A DNA stretch of 64,000 nt, taken from assembly GCA_035294725.1 (NCBI GenBank), contig DATGKK010000145.1:1-64000 (forward strand), in the 5' to 3' direction. The notes under the pieces were generated by a model. The model saw only the letters and a program-made list of their open reading frames with translations, ran no database searches and was not told where the DNA came from. The stretch's first letter is position 1; the number at the start of each line of letters is the position of its first letter. The stretch is from DATGKK01 sp035294725. GTDB taxonomy: Bacteria; Actinomycetota; Acidimicrobiia; Acidimicrobiales; Bog-793. Position numbers and translations under genes: made by a program. Below are positions 1 through 7,572 of the stretch, piece after piece.

Positions 1-695
1 ACGTCGAGGCGCTCGAGGCGCCGGTCTCCTACGAGGACGTCGCAAGGGCCGTGCGCCGCTCGGGCCACTCGCATTTCCCGGTCTACGAGGGAGACCTCGA
101 CCACCTCCTCGGGATCCTCTACGTGAAAGACCTGTTCCATCTCGTTCCGGTCGGGAGCCGTGTGGTGCCATCGGCCGCCGAGGTGACCCGGCGCCTAAGG
201 GAGCCCTACGTCGTGCCGGAGTCGGGGCGCGTGCTCGAGCTGCTCGCCCAGATGCGCAAGGCGAGGAGGTCGTTCGCCGTCGTCGTGGACGAGCACGGCG
301 GAGTGGCCGGAGTGCTCACGATCAACGCCCTCGCCTCCGAGCTCGTCGGTGACATCCAGGACGAGTTCGATCACTCCCCCGAGGTCGAGATCGAGCGGGT
401 CGACCGCCGCCGATGGCTCGTCGACGGTTCAGCCGCGGTCGACGACGTGCGGGAGGAGACGGGCGCTCCGATCCCCGACGGCGGGGACTATGTCACCCTC
501 GGCGGCTTTCTGTTCGAGCTGTTCGAACGCATCCCGTCCGAGGGAGATACGGCCGAGCACGAGGGCTGGACGTACCGTGTGGCGGAGATGGACCGCCGGC
601 GGATCGACAAGGTAGTTGTGCAGGCACCCGACACCGTCGTGATCCCGCCGACGCGAGGAGACGCCCGTCCGGATGGCGAGGAAGGCGCAACCTGA
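1..695 (+). CDS. CNNM/CorC-family CBS-domain protein, C-terminal part (5' end outside window)
   Basis: The reading frame is open from the first base, so this is the 3' part of a gene that starts upstream. What remains is a CBS pair (motifs FPVYEGDLDHLLGILYVKDL and FAVVVDEHGGVAGVLT) followed by a C-terminal CorC/HlyC domain (VDGSAAVDDVREETG, then YVTLGGFLFELFERIP). In this family an N-terminal CNNM membrane domain precedes these parts. Members are linked to Mg2+/Co2+ efflux or homeostasis; the old name 'hemolysin' is misleading. The membrane domain is not visible here. The gene ends 65 bases before the convergent methyltransferase gene. The family call is firm; the substrate is not known. Confidence 0.85.
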   Translation, partial: VEALEAPVSYEDVARAVRRSGHSHFPVYEGDLDHLLGILYVKDLFHLVPVGSRVVPSAAEVTRRLREPYVVPESGRVLELLAQMRKARRSFAVVVDEHGGVAGVLTINALASELVGDIQDEFDHSPEVEIERVDRRRWLVDGSAAVDDVREETGAPIPDGGDYVTLGGFLFELFERIPSEGDTAEHEGWTYRVAEMDRRRIDKVVVQAPDTVVIPPTRGDARPDGEEGAT

Positions 696-759
696 ACCGT
701 CACGAAAGGAGCGCCTAGACGTCCGGCTGCGTGCCGGTCCGCGGCCAGGGCGCCGGCTC

Positions 760-1650
760 TCAGCTGTTGGCGAGATCGCTCCGCCCCTTGCTGCGAGCGG
801 CCGCCGATGCCGCCCTTGCGACGAACACCATCTCGAGACCCGGTCGATCGGGTGCCTGTCTCACCCCTTTGACGGCGAAGCCCGCCTGCTCGAGCTGGTC
901 CACGATCTCGGCTTCGCCGCGGAAGACCAGGGTGGAGTCGGAGATGAGCGTTTCGGGTCCTCGCTCGAAGACGAAGTGCTGGCGGAAGCTGATGAGCGGA
1001 AGCTGGACTGACGACAGCTCGGTCCAGGTCGTCACGTGGTCCTCGCCACGGCGCCTGCCCGACCCCGGTAGGGGGAGGCGCCGGTACGTGCGGTCCTTGG
1101 TCCAGGTGCGCCAGGCTTCGGCCTCGGGACGGCGAGCCTCGAACACGAGACGACCTCCCGGTCGCAGGAGGCGGTAGGCGTTGGCGAGCACGGCTGCCCA
1201 CTCGGCGTCGTCGAGGAACACCTGGGCCACGTTCCCGGTCATCACGACGAGGTCGAAGGAGTGGGCCACGAGCCTTTCCAGATCGGGATCCGCAGCGTTC
1301 GCCTCGATCCAGCGGACCAGCTCGGCGTGCGGCTTGCGGCGTGCGACGGCGAGCGAGGCGGCAGCGGGGTCGAGGCCTACGACCCGGTGGGCGAGGATCT
1401 CCGGCCTGCAGGGCGTGAGTCGCGACAGCTCGTGACCGACAGCCCCGACACTGCGTGCGGCGCCGAGAGGGGTGCTACGCAGGCCGGCAAGGCGGCAGGC
1501 CAGCGTGCCAGTGCCACATCCAAGGTCGAGGATGTCGCTGCTCCTCTCCTGTTCCGCGATGGCGACGTAGAGGTCGAGGTCATCCCGTACACCGTCGAGG
1601 TCGTCGTAGACCTCCGCCAGACGGGGGTGGGCGAAGATCACGTCGGGCAT
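760..1650 (-). CDS. class I SAM-dependent methyltransferase
   Basis: A 296-residue protein. Motif I (DLGCGTGTLACRLA) lies at residues 42-55, the acidic-loop region (GLDPAAAS) at about 92-99, and motif VAQVFLDD plus LLRPGGRLVFEARRP follow as in small-molecule class I methyltransferases. The start at 1650 (MPDVIFAHPRLAEVYDDLD) was chosen because family homology begins there; upstream frame is Arg/Ala-rich and unlike coding sequence. Odd: about 30 residues (57-86) sit between motif I and the GLDP strand, where relatives usually have only a short 'RGHRVVG' link. The frame stays open through it. The substrate cannot be told. It converges on the CorC-like gene. Confidence 0.8.
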   Translation of the reverse strand: MPDVIFAHPRLAEVYDDLDGVRDDLDLYVAIAEQERSSDILDLGCGTGTLACRLAGLRSTPLGAARSVGAVGHELSRLTPCRPEILAHRVVGLDPAAASLAVARRKPHAELVRWIEANAADPDLERLVAHSFDLVVMTGNVAQVFLDDAEWAAVLANAYRLLRPGGRLVFEARRPEAEAWRTWTKDRTYRRLPLPGSGRRRGEDHVTTWTELSSVQLPLISFRQHFVFERGPETLISDSTLVFRGEAEIVDQLEQAGFAVKGVRQAPDRPGLEMVFVARAASAAARSKGRSDLANS

Positions 1651-1844
1651 GGCACGATTCTGGCTGCTTGCGAGCCGCATAGACCTGCTCACCTCGCTGT
1701 CGGCCGCGGCACCGTCGCTCCGGCCAGCCGACTGCTCACGTGGCAGCCCCGCCCATGCCGGATGAAGCGGTGGCGCCAACCTCGTTGAGGCGAGAGGGTG
1801 GACAGCGAGTACCATCAGGAGCGGCGGCAGGAGGGTGCCGCCGA

Positions 1845-1919
1845 CGGGAAGTGGCGCAGCTTGGTTAGCGCGCAGCGTTCGGGACGCTGAGGTCGCGGGT
1901 TCGAATCCCGCCTTCCCGA
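1845..1919 (+). tRNA. tRNA-Pro (anticodon CGG)
   Basis: A full cloverleaf can be folded by eye. The acceptor stem is CGGGAAG (1845-1851) paired with CTTCCCG (1912-1918), with discriminator A at 1919. The D stem is GCGC/GCGC and the anticodon stem CAGCG/CGCTG with loop TTCGGGA. The anticodon CGG is at 1880-1882. The T stem is GCGGG/CCCGC around TTCGAAT. The 3' CCA is not encoded. The IS630 transposase remnant begins within two bases of its 3' end. Confidence 0.95.
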
Positions 1920-1920
1920 C

Positions 1921-2409
1921 TCACCGACTGGCGAGAGCATTTATCAACCTGATTGTTCGTCGTCCACGAGCTTGGCGGGGACGGCCGCAGACCACAGACT
2001 GACTCCAGGGGTTGTGATCCAACTCGGCCAACTTGGACAGGCTCCACGTGGAGAACGGCAGGTCGTGATCGACGGGCCTCGACAGGGCGACCTTCTTGAT
2101 CTCCTGGCGCTGGGGCAGGTTGAACGTCGGCGGCCGGCCACCCGCGTACTTGGGGTACAACGAGTCGAAGCCGTCGGCGTTGAAGTCGTGCAGCACGGCT
2201 CGGACCCGGTCAGGCGAGGTGAACGCCGCCTTGACAATCTGGGCCACGTCCATCCCCTGGGCCGACAACAGCACCATCTGTGCCCGACGCCACGTCACCA
2301 CCGACCCTGAGGAGCGCCGCACGATCCGCAGCAGCCGGTTGCCCTCCTCGGGGCTGATCTCTCGAACCCGTATCCCCTCTCGCACGCGCCCTCCCTGCCG
2401 ATCCGACAC
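1921..2409 (-). pseudogene. IS630-family transposase remnant (N-terminal HTH part only)
   Basis: The 162-codon frame begins with the two helix-turn-helix segments typical of IS630-type transposases: ISPEEGNRLLRIVRRSSG, the helix MDVAQIVKAAFTSPDRVRAV, then the linker GFDSLYPKYAGGRPPTFNLP and STWSLSKLAEL. Similarity stops at about residue 130 (near base 2020). The tail does not look like the family, and the DDE catalytic domain (about 200 residues) is missing. The frame ends right against the 3' end of tRNA-Pro. I saw no terminal inverted repeats. It is probably inactive. Regulatory use of the HTH fragment cannot be excluded. Confidence 0.75.
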
Positions 2410-2479
2410 GACAGGACCAGTGTGCGCGACCTCGACGTTCAGGTGGTGGACGCGCCCTCAAACGTTGGCCGCTGGGGCA

Positions 2480-2737
2480 CTAGCGGTAGCCATCTCGCCG
2501 GTGCCCGAGGGTCACCACGATGATGACGAGAAGATCGTCATGGACCGTGTAGATGATGCGGTAGTCGCCGACGCGGACCCGGTAGGCGGGTCGGCCGGTG
2601 AGCGGGCGCGATGCCGGCGGGCGGGGGTCCTCGGCGAGGAGGGCGATGGCTCCTTCGATGCGCGGCCGCACCGTGGGGTCGAGCTTGCGCAGTGCCCGGA
2701 GAGCGGCGGGGCGGACCTCGACCCGGTAACGGCTCAC
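2480..2737 (-). CDS. RelE/ParE-superfamily toxin
   Basis: An 85-residue protein with the RelE-fold layout. An N-terminal strand (YRVEVRPAALRALRKLDP) and helix are followed by the signature RPLTGRPAYRVRVGDYRIIYTVHD and a closing strand (VIIVVTLGHRRDGYR). The conserved Arg-rich strand and C-terminal H-R-x-x-x-Y match mRNA-interferase RelE toxins. It starts with GTG at 2737, one base overlapping the stop (TAG) of the antitoxin gene, so the two are translationally coupled. Ribosome-dependent mRNA cleavage is the family role. A ParE-type gyrase poison is the alternative, but the C-terminal HRRDxY favours RelE. Confidence 0.88.
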   Translation of the reverse strand: MSRYRVEVRPAALRALRKLDPTVRPRIEGAIALLAEDPRPPASRPLTGRPAYRVRVGDYRIIYTVHDDLLVIIVVTLGHRRDGYR

Positions 2738-2982
2738 TACCAGCCGAGGTCAGCCTTGACCTGGTCCCAGGGGATGTTGTCACCTTCTTCGGCGATGGCG
2801 ACGTCGAAGGCCTCGATGTCCTCGGCCTCCTCGGCAGCATCGAGGAGCTGCTGGTAGCGCTCGGGGCTGACCAGGACCGCTGCCGGTCGTCCGTAGCGCT
2901 CGAGGATGATCGCCTCGGTACTCGAGGCGTTGATGACCTCGGAGAGCTTCTCCCGAGCCTCGCTGACGCTGATCGTCGCCAT
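2737..2982 (-). CDS. Phd/YefM-family antitoxin
   Basis: An 81-residue protein. Its N-terminal half (MATISVSEAREKLSEVINAS, then IILERYGRPAAVLVSPERYQQL) is the classic Phd/YefM DNA-binding domain. The acidic C-terminal part (EEAEDIEAFDVAIAEEGDN, ending WDQVKADLGW) would wrap the toxin. The start at 2982 was chosen because family similarity begins at that Met; the upstream frame is not conserved in character. It overlaps relE by one base. Such antitoxins autoregulate through sites near their promoter; two GTACA boxes 21 bp apart lie just upstream. Confidence 0.9.
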   Translation of the reverse strand: MATISVSEAREKLSEVINASSTEAIILERYGRPAAVLVSPERYQQLLDAAEEAEDIEAFDVAIAEEGDNIPWDQVKADLGW

Positions 2983-2989
2983 GCGCGAT

Positions 2990-3020
2990 ATCGTACAACA
3001 CGGACGTCTATCTGTACAGA
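2990..3020 (-). promoter_or_regulatory. candidate antitoxin operator: two GTACA boxes one two-turn step apart
   Basis: GTACA occurs on the + strand at 2993-2997 and 3014-3018. The 21-base spacing equals two helical turns, immediately upstream of the antitoxin start at 2982. Paired sites on one helix face suit cooperative Phd/YefM autorepression. No convincing -35/-10 pair was identified. This is inference from position and spacing only. Confidence 0.35.
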
Positions 3021-3181
3021 ACAGGGTCGCTGGGGTCCCCACGGTTGCCCGGCGGAGTCGTCCTGGGAACGCCAAACGGCGCGTGTTCCTCTGACTGGTG
3101 GTGACGATGGACGCGAGGCGACCGACTGGGTGTCCCGTCGAGGCGTTCGATCACTTCGGTGGCGACGTCCGGCGCGCCAGC

Positions 3182-4972
3182 TCAGCCCGCTGCAGCGAGG
3201 CCGCCCTCCCCGGCAAGGTCCCAGGCCCCGTAGAGCGCCGCATACCGCCCGCCCCTCGCGACGAGCTCCTCGTGGGATCCGATCTCGGCGATCCCCCCGT
3301 CGGACACGACTGCGACCCGGTCGGCGTTCTGGGCTGTGGTGAGCCGGTGGGCGATCACGATGGTCGTCCGGCCGGAGGTGACCGCCTGCATCGCATGCTC
3401 GACGGCCGCCTCTGTGCCAGGGTCGAGGCTCGAGGTCACCTCGTCGAGCACGAGGACGTCGGGAGCCGCGAGGGCGGCACGAGCGAGCGAGATCAGCTGC
3501 CGCTCCCCAGCCGAGAGACGGGCGCCGCGTCCCTCGATCACAGCGTCGAGCCCGCCTGGCATCGCCTCGAAGCGCTCGAGAACTCCGAGAGCTTCGATTG
3601 CCCGGCGCACCTCGGCGTCACTCGCGCTCGGACGGGCGAGCCGGACGTTGTCGAGGATCGAGCCGCGCATGAGGAAGCCCTCCTGCGGCAGCATCATGAT
3701 CCGGCGACGCAGCGAGGCGAAGCTCGCTTGGCGCAGATCGATGCCGGCGTAGAGCACGCAACCTTCGGTCGGGTCGTAACAGCGGGCGATGAGCTTGGCG
3801 AGCGTCGACTTGCCGGCACCGGTCGGTCCGACGAGGGCGAGCCGCTCGCCTCGGGCGACGACGAGATCGACTCCCGAGAGCACTGCCGGCGACTCCGGGC
3901 TGTAGGCGAAGCCGAGCCGCTCGACTCGAAGCTCGCCGCTTGGCGGCAGCTCGACCGGATCGGGCGACTCCGTGAGCGAGGGCTCGACGGCGAGGACGCC
4001 AAGGATCTTGCGGAGCGCCGCCGCTGCCTGCTGCACCTGGTTGAACAGGTTGCTCATCTGCTGGAGCGGGTCGAAGATCGAGTTCAGGTAGAGGACGAAC
4101 GAGACGACGGTGCCGAGGAGCACGAGGTGCTGTGCGACGAGCAGTCCGCCGATGCCGAGCATGGCGCCGACCGTGATGACCGACGCTCCTTCGACCACCG
4201 GGAAGTACCGGACGCCGACCCGTACGGCGGCCAGGTTCGCCTCGAGTTGCGCGGCGTTTCTCCGGGCGAACCGGCCCACCTGCTGGTCCTCGCGGGCGAA
4301 GGCCTGTACGACCTTCACGCCCGTGATGCCCTCCTCCACCGTGACCATCGTCGAGCCGATCCGCTCGCGCACCTCGAGGTAGGCCCTGCGCGAGTCACGG
4401 CTGAAACGCCGGCTCGGGAAGTACAGCGCCGGGACGACGAGGAGGCAGATGAGGAACAGCTGCCAGCTCAACACGACGAGCAGCACGAGCACGGTGCCGA
4501 AGACGAGCATGCTCGAGACGAGCACGATGAGGCCCTGCTGCATGAGAGCTTCCATCGCGTCGAAGTCGGCCGTCATCCGTGCGACCAGCCGGCCGGTCCG
4601 CTCGGAGTCGTAGAAGCCGAGCGGGAGCGACTGCAGGTGCTCGAATGCCTCGATCCTCAGCCGGCAGAGGAAGGACTCGCCGATCGTCCCGACAAGGCGG
4701 ATCTGAAGGCGGCTGGTCCCCGCCGCGAGGAGTGCCGCACCGAGGAAGATGACGGCGATCGTCGTGAGGACAGCGAGGTCATGTGGGCCGAGCCCGTGGT
4801 CGATGGCGTATCCGATGAGGAACGGGCCAGAGAGCGTGGAGGCCGTGTAGACGACGAGGACGACGAGGGCGGCGGCGAGCCTCGCCCGCTCCGGGCGCAG
4901 GCGCTGCGCCACGGCGTCGCGTAGCGAGCCGATCTCAGGAACAGCCTCGGCGGCGCTCGCTTGCGCGCTCAT
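3182..4972 (-). CDS. ABC exporter half-transporter with canonical Walker B (heterodimer partner 2)
   Basis: A 596-residue fused TMD-NBD protein. Hydrophobic segments lie in the first about 310 residues, for example AALVVLVVYTASTLSGPFLI and the paired stretch near LIVLVSSMLVFGTVLVLLVV. The NBD carries Walker A GPTGAGKST, a degenerate-looking signature (LSAGERQLISLARA), Walker B VLVLDEVTSSLDP with the catalytic Glu, and H-loop IVIAHRLTT. Its start overlaps the stop of the preceding ABC gene (ATGA), so the two are coupled. The partner NBD has Asp where this one has Glu, which is the pattern of heterodimeric exporters such as TmrAB or TM287/288. The substrate is unknown; drug, lipid or peptide export are all possible. 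Confidence 0.88.
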   Translation of the reverse strand: MSAQASAAEAVPEIGSLRDAVAQRLRPERARLAAALVVLVVYTASTLSGPFLIGYAIDHGLGPHDLAVLTTIAVIFLGAALLAAGTSRLQIRLVGTIGESFLCRLRIEAFEHLQSLPLGFYDSERTGRLVARMTADFDAMEALMQQGLIVLVSSMLVFGTVLVLLVVLSWQLFLICLLVVPALYFPSRRFSRDSRRAYLEVRERIGSTMVTVEEGITGVKVVQAFAREDQQVGRFARRNAAQLEANLAAVRVGVRYFPVVEGASVITVGAMLGIGGLLVAQHLVLLGTVVSFVLYLNSIFDPLQQMSNLFNQVQQAAAALRKILGVLAVEPSLTESPDPVELPPSGELRVERLGFAYSPESPAVLSGVDLVVARGERLALVGPTGAGKSTLAKLIARCYDPTEGCVLYAGIDLRQASFASLRRRIMMLPQEGFLMRGSILDNVRLARPSASDAEVRRAIEALGVLERFEAMPGGLDAVIEGRGARLSAGERQLISLARAALAAPDVLVLDEVTSSLDPGTEAAVEHAMQAVTSGRTTIVIAHRLTTAQNADRVAVVSDGGIAEIGSHEELVARGGRYAALYGAWDLAGEGGLAAAG

Positions 4973-6750
4973 GCCGCGGGCTGCTCCTCGCGGGCGAGCA
5001 CCCGCCGGTACTCGGCGGACCGCTCCAGCAGCTCCGCGTGGGTTCCCTCGGCGACCACCCTCCCCCCGGAGATGAGCGCTACCCGGTCCGCGAGGGCGAT
5101 CGTGGCGATGCGGTGGGCGATCAGCACCGTCGTGCGCCCCTTCATCGCTGCAGCGAGCGAGGATGCGATCTCCCGCTCCTTCTCGGGGTCGACGGCCGAG
5201 GTGGCGTCGTCGAGGATGAGGACGCGCGGGTCGCCGAGCAGGGCTCGAGCGATCGCGATGCGCTGGCGCTGGCCGCCCGAGAGCGAGAGCCCCCGCTCTC
5301 CGAGGGTCGTCTCGTAACCTTCGGGGAGAGCGCTGATGAATTCGTCAGCTCCGGCGAGGCGGGCTGCGGCCCGCACCTCCGCCAGGCTGGCCTTCGGTTC
5401 CGCGAAGGCGATGTTCGCCCGTATCGTGTCCGAGAAGAGGAAGGTGTCCTCGAAGACGATGCCGACGGTCCGCCGAAGCTCGGCGAGGCGAAGCTGGCGC
5501 ACGTCCATCCCGGCGATCGTGACCCGGCCTGCATCGACGTCGTAGAAGCGGGGGATCAGCTTGGCTACCGTTGACTTTCCCGAGCCGGTCGCCCCGACAA
5601 GGGCGACCGACTGTCCGGCAGGCACGACGAGGTCGAAGCCGTCAAGCACGAGGCGGCGCGTCCCTCCGCCGTCGGCCTGGCTTTCTGCCTGGTGCTCCGG
5701 GTCGCTCGCGTAGGAGAAGCGGACCTGCTCGAAGCGGATCTCCGACCCGGTTGGCGGGAGTGGCACCGGAGAGGGAGGGTCGGTGATGACCGGTGCCAGC
5801 GAGAGGATCTGGTCGACCCGTTCACAGGCTGCCACGGTCCGCTGCGCCTGGCCGACGACGTAGCCGAGGTTCGTGAGGGGCGCGATCAGCATCTGAACGT
5901 AGAAGGTGGCGGTGACGAGCGTGCCGACTTCGAGATGGTGCTCCATGACGAGGCGGCCGCCGTCGTAGAGAACACCGACGAGGCCGAGCGCCGGCAGGAG
6001 GTTGACCACGGACGCGAGGCCGGACCGGATGCGAACGGTGGTGATCGCCTTCGCCAGCACCGAGCGGGCTCGCTCCACCATGGCGTTCCCGACGACCCGC
6101 TCCGCTCCGAGGCCCTTCACGGTCCTCATGCCGCTCACCGTCTCCTCGGCGAGGCTCGAGAGCTCTCCGAGCTCGTTCTGGAGCGACATGGCCGCCGGGT
6201 GCATGCGCAGACTGAATCGCCGGATCGTCACTCCGAGCACGAGGAGGGGCCAGAGCGCCAGGAGCGCGAGCAGCGGCTGGATGGCGAGAAGGATCGCTGT
6301 CACGACAGCGAGAAGGAGCATGCTCGCGATCGTGATCGGGCCGTTCATCAGCAGGTCCGACACCGCCTGGAGGTCGGTCGCCGAGCGGGACATGAGCTGG
6401 CCGGTCTGGGCCCGGTCGTGGAAGGCGAAGTGGAGCCGCTGCAGGTGGGCGAACAGGCGCTGGCGAAGGTCCGTCTCCACCTGGTAGGCGAGGCGCATCG
6501 CCGAGTAGCGGCGAACGCCGGCGAAAAGAGCCTGTGCCGCCCCGACCGCCGCGATGAGGCCGGCGTAAAAGGCGACAGCCCCGAGGTCGCGTGGGTCGAT
6601 GCCGCGGTCGATCCCGATACCGAGCAGCAGCGGCACCGACACCTTGCACGCCGTCCACACAAGGGCGCCGCCGAGACCCTGGAGGAGGATCTTCCGGCGC
6701 CGGAGGACGGAGCTGAGCAGCAGGCGCCAACCCGTTGCCGAGCGCGCCAC
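4969..6750 (-). CDS. ABC exporter half-transporter with Asp-substituted Walker B (heterodimer partner 1)
   Basis: A 593-residue TMD-NBD protein. The NBD has Walker A GATGSGKSTVAKL, a perfect signature [16 protein letters not shown], and Walker B VLILDDATSAVDP. The catalytic Glu is therefore replaced by Asp, marking a degenerate site; the H-loop is VLIAHRIAT. No ATG lies near the expected N-terminus. I chose GTG at 6750 (VARSATGWRLLLSS), eight bases after the ArsR stop codon. Longer upstream frame overlaps the arsR-type gene and is not plausible. It forms an operon with the regulator before it and the second half-transporter after it (ATGA overlap). The regulator's ligand may also be the exporter's substrate, or may be linked to the sulfur block across the divergent promoter. 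Confidence 0.88.
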   Translation of the reverse strand: MARSATGWRLLLSSVLRRRKILLQGLGGALVWTACKVSVPLLLGIGIDRGIDPRDLGAVAFYAGLIAAVGAAQALFAGVRRYSAMRLAYQVETDLRQRLFAHLQRLHFAFHDRAQTGQLMSRSATDLQAVSDLLMNGPITIASMLLLAVVTAILLAIQPLLALLALWPLLVLGVTIRRFSLRMHPAAMSLQNELGELSSLAEETVSGMRTVKGLGAERVVGNAMVERARSVLAKAITTVRIRSGLASVVNLLPALGLVGVLYDGGRLVMEHHLEVGTLVTATFYVQMLIAPLTNLGYVVGQAQRTVAACERVDQILSLAPVITDPPSPVPLPPTGSEIRFEQVRFSYASDPEHQAESQADGGGTRRLVLDGFDLVVPAGQSVALVGATGSGKSTVAKLIPRFYDVDAGRVTIAGMDVRQLRLAELRRTVGIVFEDTFLFSDTIRANIAFAEPKASLAEVRAAARLAGADEFISALPEGYETTLGERGLSLSGGQRQRIAIARALLGDPRVLILDDATSAVDPEKEREIASSLAAAMKGRTTVLIAHRIATIALADRVALISGGRVVAEGTHAELLERSAEYRRVLAREEQPAA

Positions 6751-6758
6751 GGGTGCCG

Positions 6759-7112
6759 TCAGGCTGAGGGCGCGAGGGCGTGCAGCTCCTGCTGGCGCTC
6801 CGTCTCGTCGCTCATGATCTCTCGCAGCAGGTCGACGGCCTGGAGCACCTTCGGGTACCTGAGCGAGTAGTAGACGCTGTTGCCCTGGCGGGTTGCGACC
6901 ACGAGACCACGGTCGCGCAGGATCGCGAGGTGCTGGGAGGTGTTCGACTGCGGCGTCTCGAGTAGCTCGCTCAGCTCCGACACCGTGAGCGGTCCCTCTC
7001 GCAGCGCGTACAGGAGGGTGAGGCGCTTCGGGTCGTTCAGTGCCTTGCACATGCTCGACGCCAACTCCTCGAGCTGGAGGCGGAGCCGGGCGTCGACGGC
7101 GGTGTCAGGCAC
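6759..7112 (-). CDS. ArsR-family winged-helix repressor
   Basis: A 117-residue protein. It has the ArsR layout: dimer helix (LQLEELASSMCKALNDPKRL), then LTVSELSELLETPQSNTSQH as the recognition helix-turn-helix, and the wing LVVATRQGNSVYYSLRYPKV. The only cysteine is in SSMCKAL, so a classic multi-Cys metal site is absent. A single Cys could still react between subunits. It is the first gene of the exporter operon and is divergent from tusA, 211 bases away. In Hyphomicrobium an ArsR-type protein (sHdrR) controls the sHdr genes; by position this could play that part, but relation to sHdrR is untested. A 20-bp inverted repeat at 7240-7259 is a candidate site. Confidence 0.88.
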   Translation of the reverse strand: MPDTAVDARLRLQLEELASSMCKALNDPKRLTLLYALREGPLTVSELSELLETPQSNTSQHLAILRDRGLVVATRQGNSVYYSLRYPKVLQAVDLLREIMSDETERQQELHALAPSA

Positions 7113-7189
7113 AGCCCCAGGCTACGGCGTCGCCGGCACCAGCGCCAAGAACGCTCGTCGCGGGTGCCCGGGTCGCGTGCCGGAGACCC

Positions 7190-7218
7190 TTGACTCGCCC
7201 GACGCGTGGTGTTAGGAA
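7190..7218 (+). promoter_or_regulatory. probable sigma70-type promoter of the sHdr block
   Basis: TTGACT (7190-7195) is followed after 17 bases by TAGGAA (7213-7218). This is a good -35 and an acceptable actinobacterial -10. Predicted transcription start is near 7225, about 100 bases before tusA. It is the only plausible promoter I see in front of the 21-gene block. Confidence 0.5.
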
Positions 7219-7239
7219 AGCGGGAGCGAGCGTATGCAG

Positions 7240-7259
7240 ATATGCGTGAGTCCGCATGT
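7240..7259. promoter_or_regulatory. inverted repeat, candidate ArsR-type operator
   Basis: ATATGCG (7240-7246), six bases, then CGCATGT (7253-7259). The arms pair in 6 of 7 positions. Size and symmetry suit an ArsR/SmtB dimer. The repeat lies about 15 bases after the predicted transcription start, where a bound repressor would block the sHdr block. The gene for an ArsR-family protein begins 128 bases away on the other strand. Confidence 0.5.
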
Positions 7260-7304
7260 GCTTGCGAGCGGGCGATCGAAAGAGGGCCCGAGGGAGGGAG
7301 AGCG

Positions 7305-7331
7305 ATGCCGGGGAACCACGGCGATGCCTGA
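7305..7331 (+). CDS. possible 8-codon leader ORF overlapping the tusA start
   Basis: ATG at 7305 opens a short frame (MPGNHGDA) ending in TGA at 7329-7331, inside the first codons of tusA. A strong purine-rich Shine-Dalgarno (AGGGAGGGAG, 7291-7300) sits four bases before this ATG. The tusA ATG at 7324 has no Shine-Dalgarno of its own at normal distance. The arrangement would let terminating ribosomes restart on tusA. There is no evidence the peptide matters; alternatively the strong site serves tusA directly at unusual distance. Confidence 0.3.
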   Translation: MPGNHGDA

Positions 7332-7563
7332 GGTGACGCCAGCTTCGACGCTGGACTGCACGGGCCTCCAATGCCCCTTGCCCGTCATCAAGACCGCCCA
7401 GGCGATCAAGGAGATCGGGATCGGCGAGGTTCTCGAGCTGATCGCCACCGATCCCGGGGTCGAGCCCGACATGAAGGCCTGGAGCTCGCGCACCGGGAAC
7501 GAGCTCCTCGGCATCCGTCAGGAGGGCGAGGTCTTCCACGTCCTCCTCCGCCGGAGCGTCTAG
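7324..7563 (+). CDS. tusA: TusA-family sulfur carrier protein
   Basis: A 79-residue protein. The signature LDCTGLQCPLPVIK contains the sulfane-carrying Cys17 of the CPxP motif. The rest follows the TusA fold, ending with the strand VFHVLLRRSV. TusA proteins hold sulfur as a persulfide and hand it to partners. In sulfur oxidisers with DsrE-type proteins and sHdr, TusA delivers sulfur to that complex in the cytoplasm. The start at 7324 was chosen for family length. In-frame codons upstream (from 7234) run through the operator and are rejected. It is first in a co-oriented run reaching 24784. dsrE follows after nine bases. Confidence 0.95.
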   Translation: MPEVTPASTLDCTGLQCPLPVIKTAQAIKEIGIGEVLELIATDPGVEPDMKAWSSRTGNELLGIRQEGEVFHVLLRRSV

Positions 7564-7572
7564 GCGCCGGCC

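Noticed and set aside
3098..4924. A 608-codon open frame on the + strand opposite the ABC exporter gene
   Set aside because: It is the high-GC mirror of the ABC gene: rich in Asp/Glu/Arg/His, with no family features, while the minus strand has all ABC motifs.
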